Below are positions 62,752 to 64,000 of a stretch of DNA of 64,000 bases, piece by piece. Under the pieces are notes generated by a model that saw only the letters and a program-made list of their open reading frames with translations, searched no databases and was not told the origin of the DNA. Positions within the stretch are counted from its first letter, which is position 1. The number at the start of each line of letters is the position of its first letter. The stretch covers positions 403,908-467,907 of the forward strand of contig NZ_MJUX01000004.1 of assembly GCF_001927245.1 (NCBI RefSeq), in the 5' to 3' direction. The stretch comes from Acuticoccus yangtzensis (lineage in GTDB: Bacteria; Pseudomonadota; Alphaproteobacteria; Rhizobiales; Amorphaceae). Position numbers and translations under genes: made by a program.

Positions 62752-63653
62752 TCAGATCCACCTGCTCCACGCTTCTCGTCGCCCCGATTGCGCTGCGTCC
62801 GATCCCGCTCCCCGCGTTTCGCCTTCCCGCGCCGCCTTCGGTCCTAAGCGGTTGCGTCGTGGTCGCTCTGGCCACGGTCACCCGCCTCACGCTCGCCATG
62901 TTCGCCTTCGCGATGCCAGCAGTCGCCGCTCCCGTAGTCGCCAGGGCCGCGTGTGCCGTTGCCCCCCAGCTCAAGCACGCGATGCATCTGCCCGCACTTG
63001 CCGTGGCCGCCCGCGGTCGCCTTATGGGCGGTCCGGTAGCGCTAATCGCCTCACGGCTCGGTTTGGTTCTGCTCGCGCGCGGTGGCTCCTGCGTGCGCGC
63101 CTTCGGTTTGCGTGCAATCTTTATCCTCGCCGCAACGCTGTTCGCCGCGGGGGGCGCTACGGCGCAGACGGGCGGCGACGTCGGCACGGCGGCGCATCCG
63201 CTGGCGGGTCGCGGGGCGGACCTCAGCGCCGCGGCCCGTGCGCGCCCCCTCTTCTCGCCGACGCGGCGGCCGCCCTCGGCCGCGCCGCGCCGCGTCGTGC
63301 TGCCGCCCGCGCCTGTCGAGGCCGAGCCGGAGCTCGTCCTCATCGGCGTGATGGAGCTCAGCGGCCGCGTCGTTGCCATTGTTGAGGATCTCGAGGAGGG
63401 AACGACCGTCTCGCTACAGCCGGGCGACATCGTCGGCCGCTGGACGGTGGAGGCGGTCGCAGCGGACAGCATCACCCTTTCGGACGGCGACCAGAGTGTG
63501 GCGCTGCAACTCTTCGATCCAGGCCGCCCACATGCCGACGCGCCCGACCCGGAGCCGGACAATCCGACCCCCTATCCGCGGCACGCCCTCTCCGACGTCT
63601 CCAGTGACACGCTGGTGAAAATCCTGCGCGGCGAGTTGAAGATCGAACGCTGA
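62748..63653 (+). CDS. GspC/GspN-like T2SS periplasmic (HR-domain) protein
   Basis: 301 residues. The C-terminal half has ARPLFSPTRRPP, then LVLIGVMELSGRVVAIVED and VSLQPGDIVGRWTVEAVAADS, the small beta-sandwich pattern of the GspC homology region that links the platform to the GspD secretin. The membrane helix is near residue 122 (RAIFILAATLFAAGGATAQ). About 115 residues before it are Ala/Val/Leu/Arg-rich and unlike any domain I know, so a later start (for example near residue 92) or an expanded N-terminus is likely. Last gene of the rightward operon. Confidence 0.7.
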   Translation: MIRSTCSTLLVAPIALRPIPLPAFRLPAPPSVLSGCVVVALATVTRLTLAMFAFAMPAVAAPVVARAACAVAPQLKHAMHLPALAVAARGRLMGGPVALIASRLGLVLLARGGSCVRAFGLRAIFILAATLFAAGGATAQTGGDVGTAAHPLAGRGADLSAAARARPLFSPTRRPPSAAPRRVVLPPAPVEAEPELVLIGVMELSGRVVAIVEDLEEGTTVSLQPGDIVGRWTVEAVAADSITLSDGDQSVALQLFDPGRPHADAPDPEPDNPTPYPRHALSDVSSDTLVKILRGELKIER

Positions 63654-63969
63654 CGCCCTCTCGGCACGCGGGGGCACGCCCGGCACCCACCGCGGGAGGC
63701 GGCACAACGGTCGGTTTTGCCCCACCATTTGCGGCGTCAGGCAATGGGCCGCTCCGTCGCCGCCGCCGACGCGCTTGCTTAGGCCCCCCGCCTCGGCGCC
63801 GCGGGATCGAGACTGCGCGGCGTGATCGAGGGACCGCGATGCAGGGCGCACAGCAGGCGTAGACGAGCCTCGATTAGAGCGCTTCGCGCTCAGAGTGAAT
63901 CGGCAGGGGATTCCCGAATCAGCAGCATTCTGATTCAACATGGTGGCTGGCGGTGGAGGGCCAGCCACC
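63654..63969. other. Region between the gsp operon and the transposase, 316 bp
   Basis: The first 220 bp show no convincing gene. From 63877 the sequence drops in GC, contains three inverted repeats and leads into a transposase start, so I take that part as the end of an insertion sequence. Confidence 0.45.
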
Positions 63970-63970
63970 A
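63941..63970 (+). promoter_or_regulatory. Hairpin reaching the transposase start codon
   Basis: TGGTGGCTGG/CCAGCCACCA with a 10-nt loop. The 3' arm ends at the A of the ATG and the loop carries the only GGAGGG ribosome site, so folding may limit transposase translation from read-through mRNA. Confidence 0.45.
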
Positions 63971-64000
63971 TGCCCAAGTTGCTCTCTGGCGATCTTCGTC
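63970..64000 (+). CDS. Transposase, N-terminal ten codons only (IS630-type)
   Basis: Reads MPKLLSGDLR before the window ends. IS630-family transposases commonly begin with LSxDLRxRV, the start of the helix-turn-helix. Preceded by GGAGGG within a hairpin loop. The call rests on ten residues plus the inverted-repeat context. Confidence 0.5.
   Translation, partial: MPKLLSGDLR

Larger units (their letters stand above)
63877..64000 (+). mobile_element. Left end of an IS630-type insertion sequence, cut by the window edge
   Basis: Starts after a TA dinucleotide (63875-63876), the IS630 target. It contains GAGCGC-TTC-GCGCTC (63877-63891), GAATCAG/CTGATTC (63916-63936) and a 10-bp hairpin over the transposase start. 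Its base composition is less GC-rich than the flanking gsp genes. The right end is outside the window. Confidence 0.55.

Overview
The window is a very GC-rich stretch of an alphaproteobacterial chromosome, most likely from the Hyphomicrobiales (Rhizobiales). The evidence is the operon of a Ndi-like stress protein, a DUF1469 holin-like protein and a DUF3618 protein behind a perfect sigma-EcfG promoter, an iron-sulfur (6-4) photolyase of the Agrobacterium PhrB type, a 'host attachment' protein, a CtrA-like TTAACCAT site and PrsD/PrsE-like type I secretion genes. The genus cannot be fixed from the sequence. No rRNA, tRNA or CRISPR array was found. The only mobile DNA is the left edge of an IS630-type element at the right border.

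Layout. 1-4.2 kb: sugar-acid catabolism (truncated dgoK, an arabonate-type IlvD/Edd dehydratase, an Old Yellow Enzyme). 4.6-12.5 kb: a KpsS-like capsule protein followed by a type I secretion ABC-HlyD-TolC set, whose ABC protein carries a ~585-residue low-complexity tail. 12.7-14.1 kb: a DapA-family lyase and a small unknown. 14.2-19.3 kb: a general-stress/envelope region, with an MscS channel and a four-gene operon each behind a sigma-EcfG promoter. 19.6-25.7 kb: an ABC exporter, a GFA protein, an SMP-30 lactonase, thiD and a thiM-thiE fusion under a TPP riboswitch, and a stand-alone Lrp/AsnC effector domain. 25.8-33 kb: a minus-strand gene train (dusA, cobS, aspartic protease, cobT, uracil-DNA glycosylase, photolyase, secreted protein). 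33.2-39.5 kb: a nucleotide-sugar dehydrogenase-like pseudoenzyme and a FIST / PAS-LOV hybrid kinase / LuxR-type regulator signalling operon. 39.7-45.7 kb: an S49 peptidase, a LysR regulator, a large glycosyltransferase and a convergent sulfotransferase-like gene whose ends overlap. 45.9-51.3 kb: rpiA, TRAP transporter dctQM-dctP with a dipeptidase, and a host attachment protein. 51.3-63.7 kb: a type II secretion system in two divergent operons (gspD-O-F-G-H-I-J-K leftward, gspE-L-M-C/N rightward).

Three points stand out. First, two identical-architecture sigma-EcfG promoters (GGAAC-N17-CGTT) tie the MscS channel and the repeat-protein operon into one stress regulon; that operon also begins with an overlooked 24-residue membrane peptide. 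Second, decaying in-frame tandem repeats of 15, 18 or 21 bp have been added to the ends of several unrelated genes (ABC tail, uracil-DNA glycosylase, sulfotransferase, gspK, gspM and an ORF beside dusA). In gspM one 17-nt unit breaks the frame, and a TGATG junction could rescue it. Third, a nucleotide-sugar dehydrogenase-like protein has lost the catalytic cysteine of its family.
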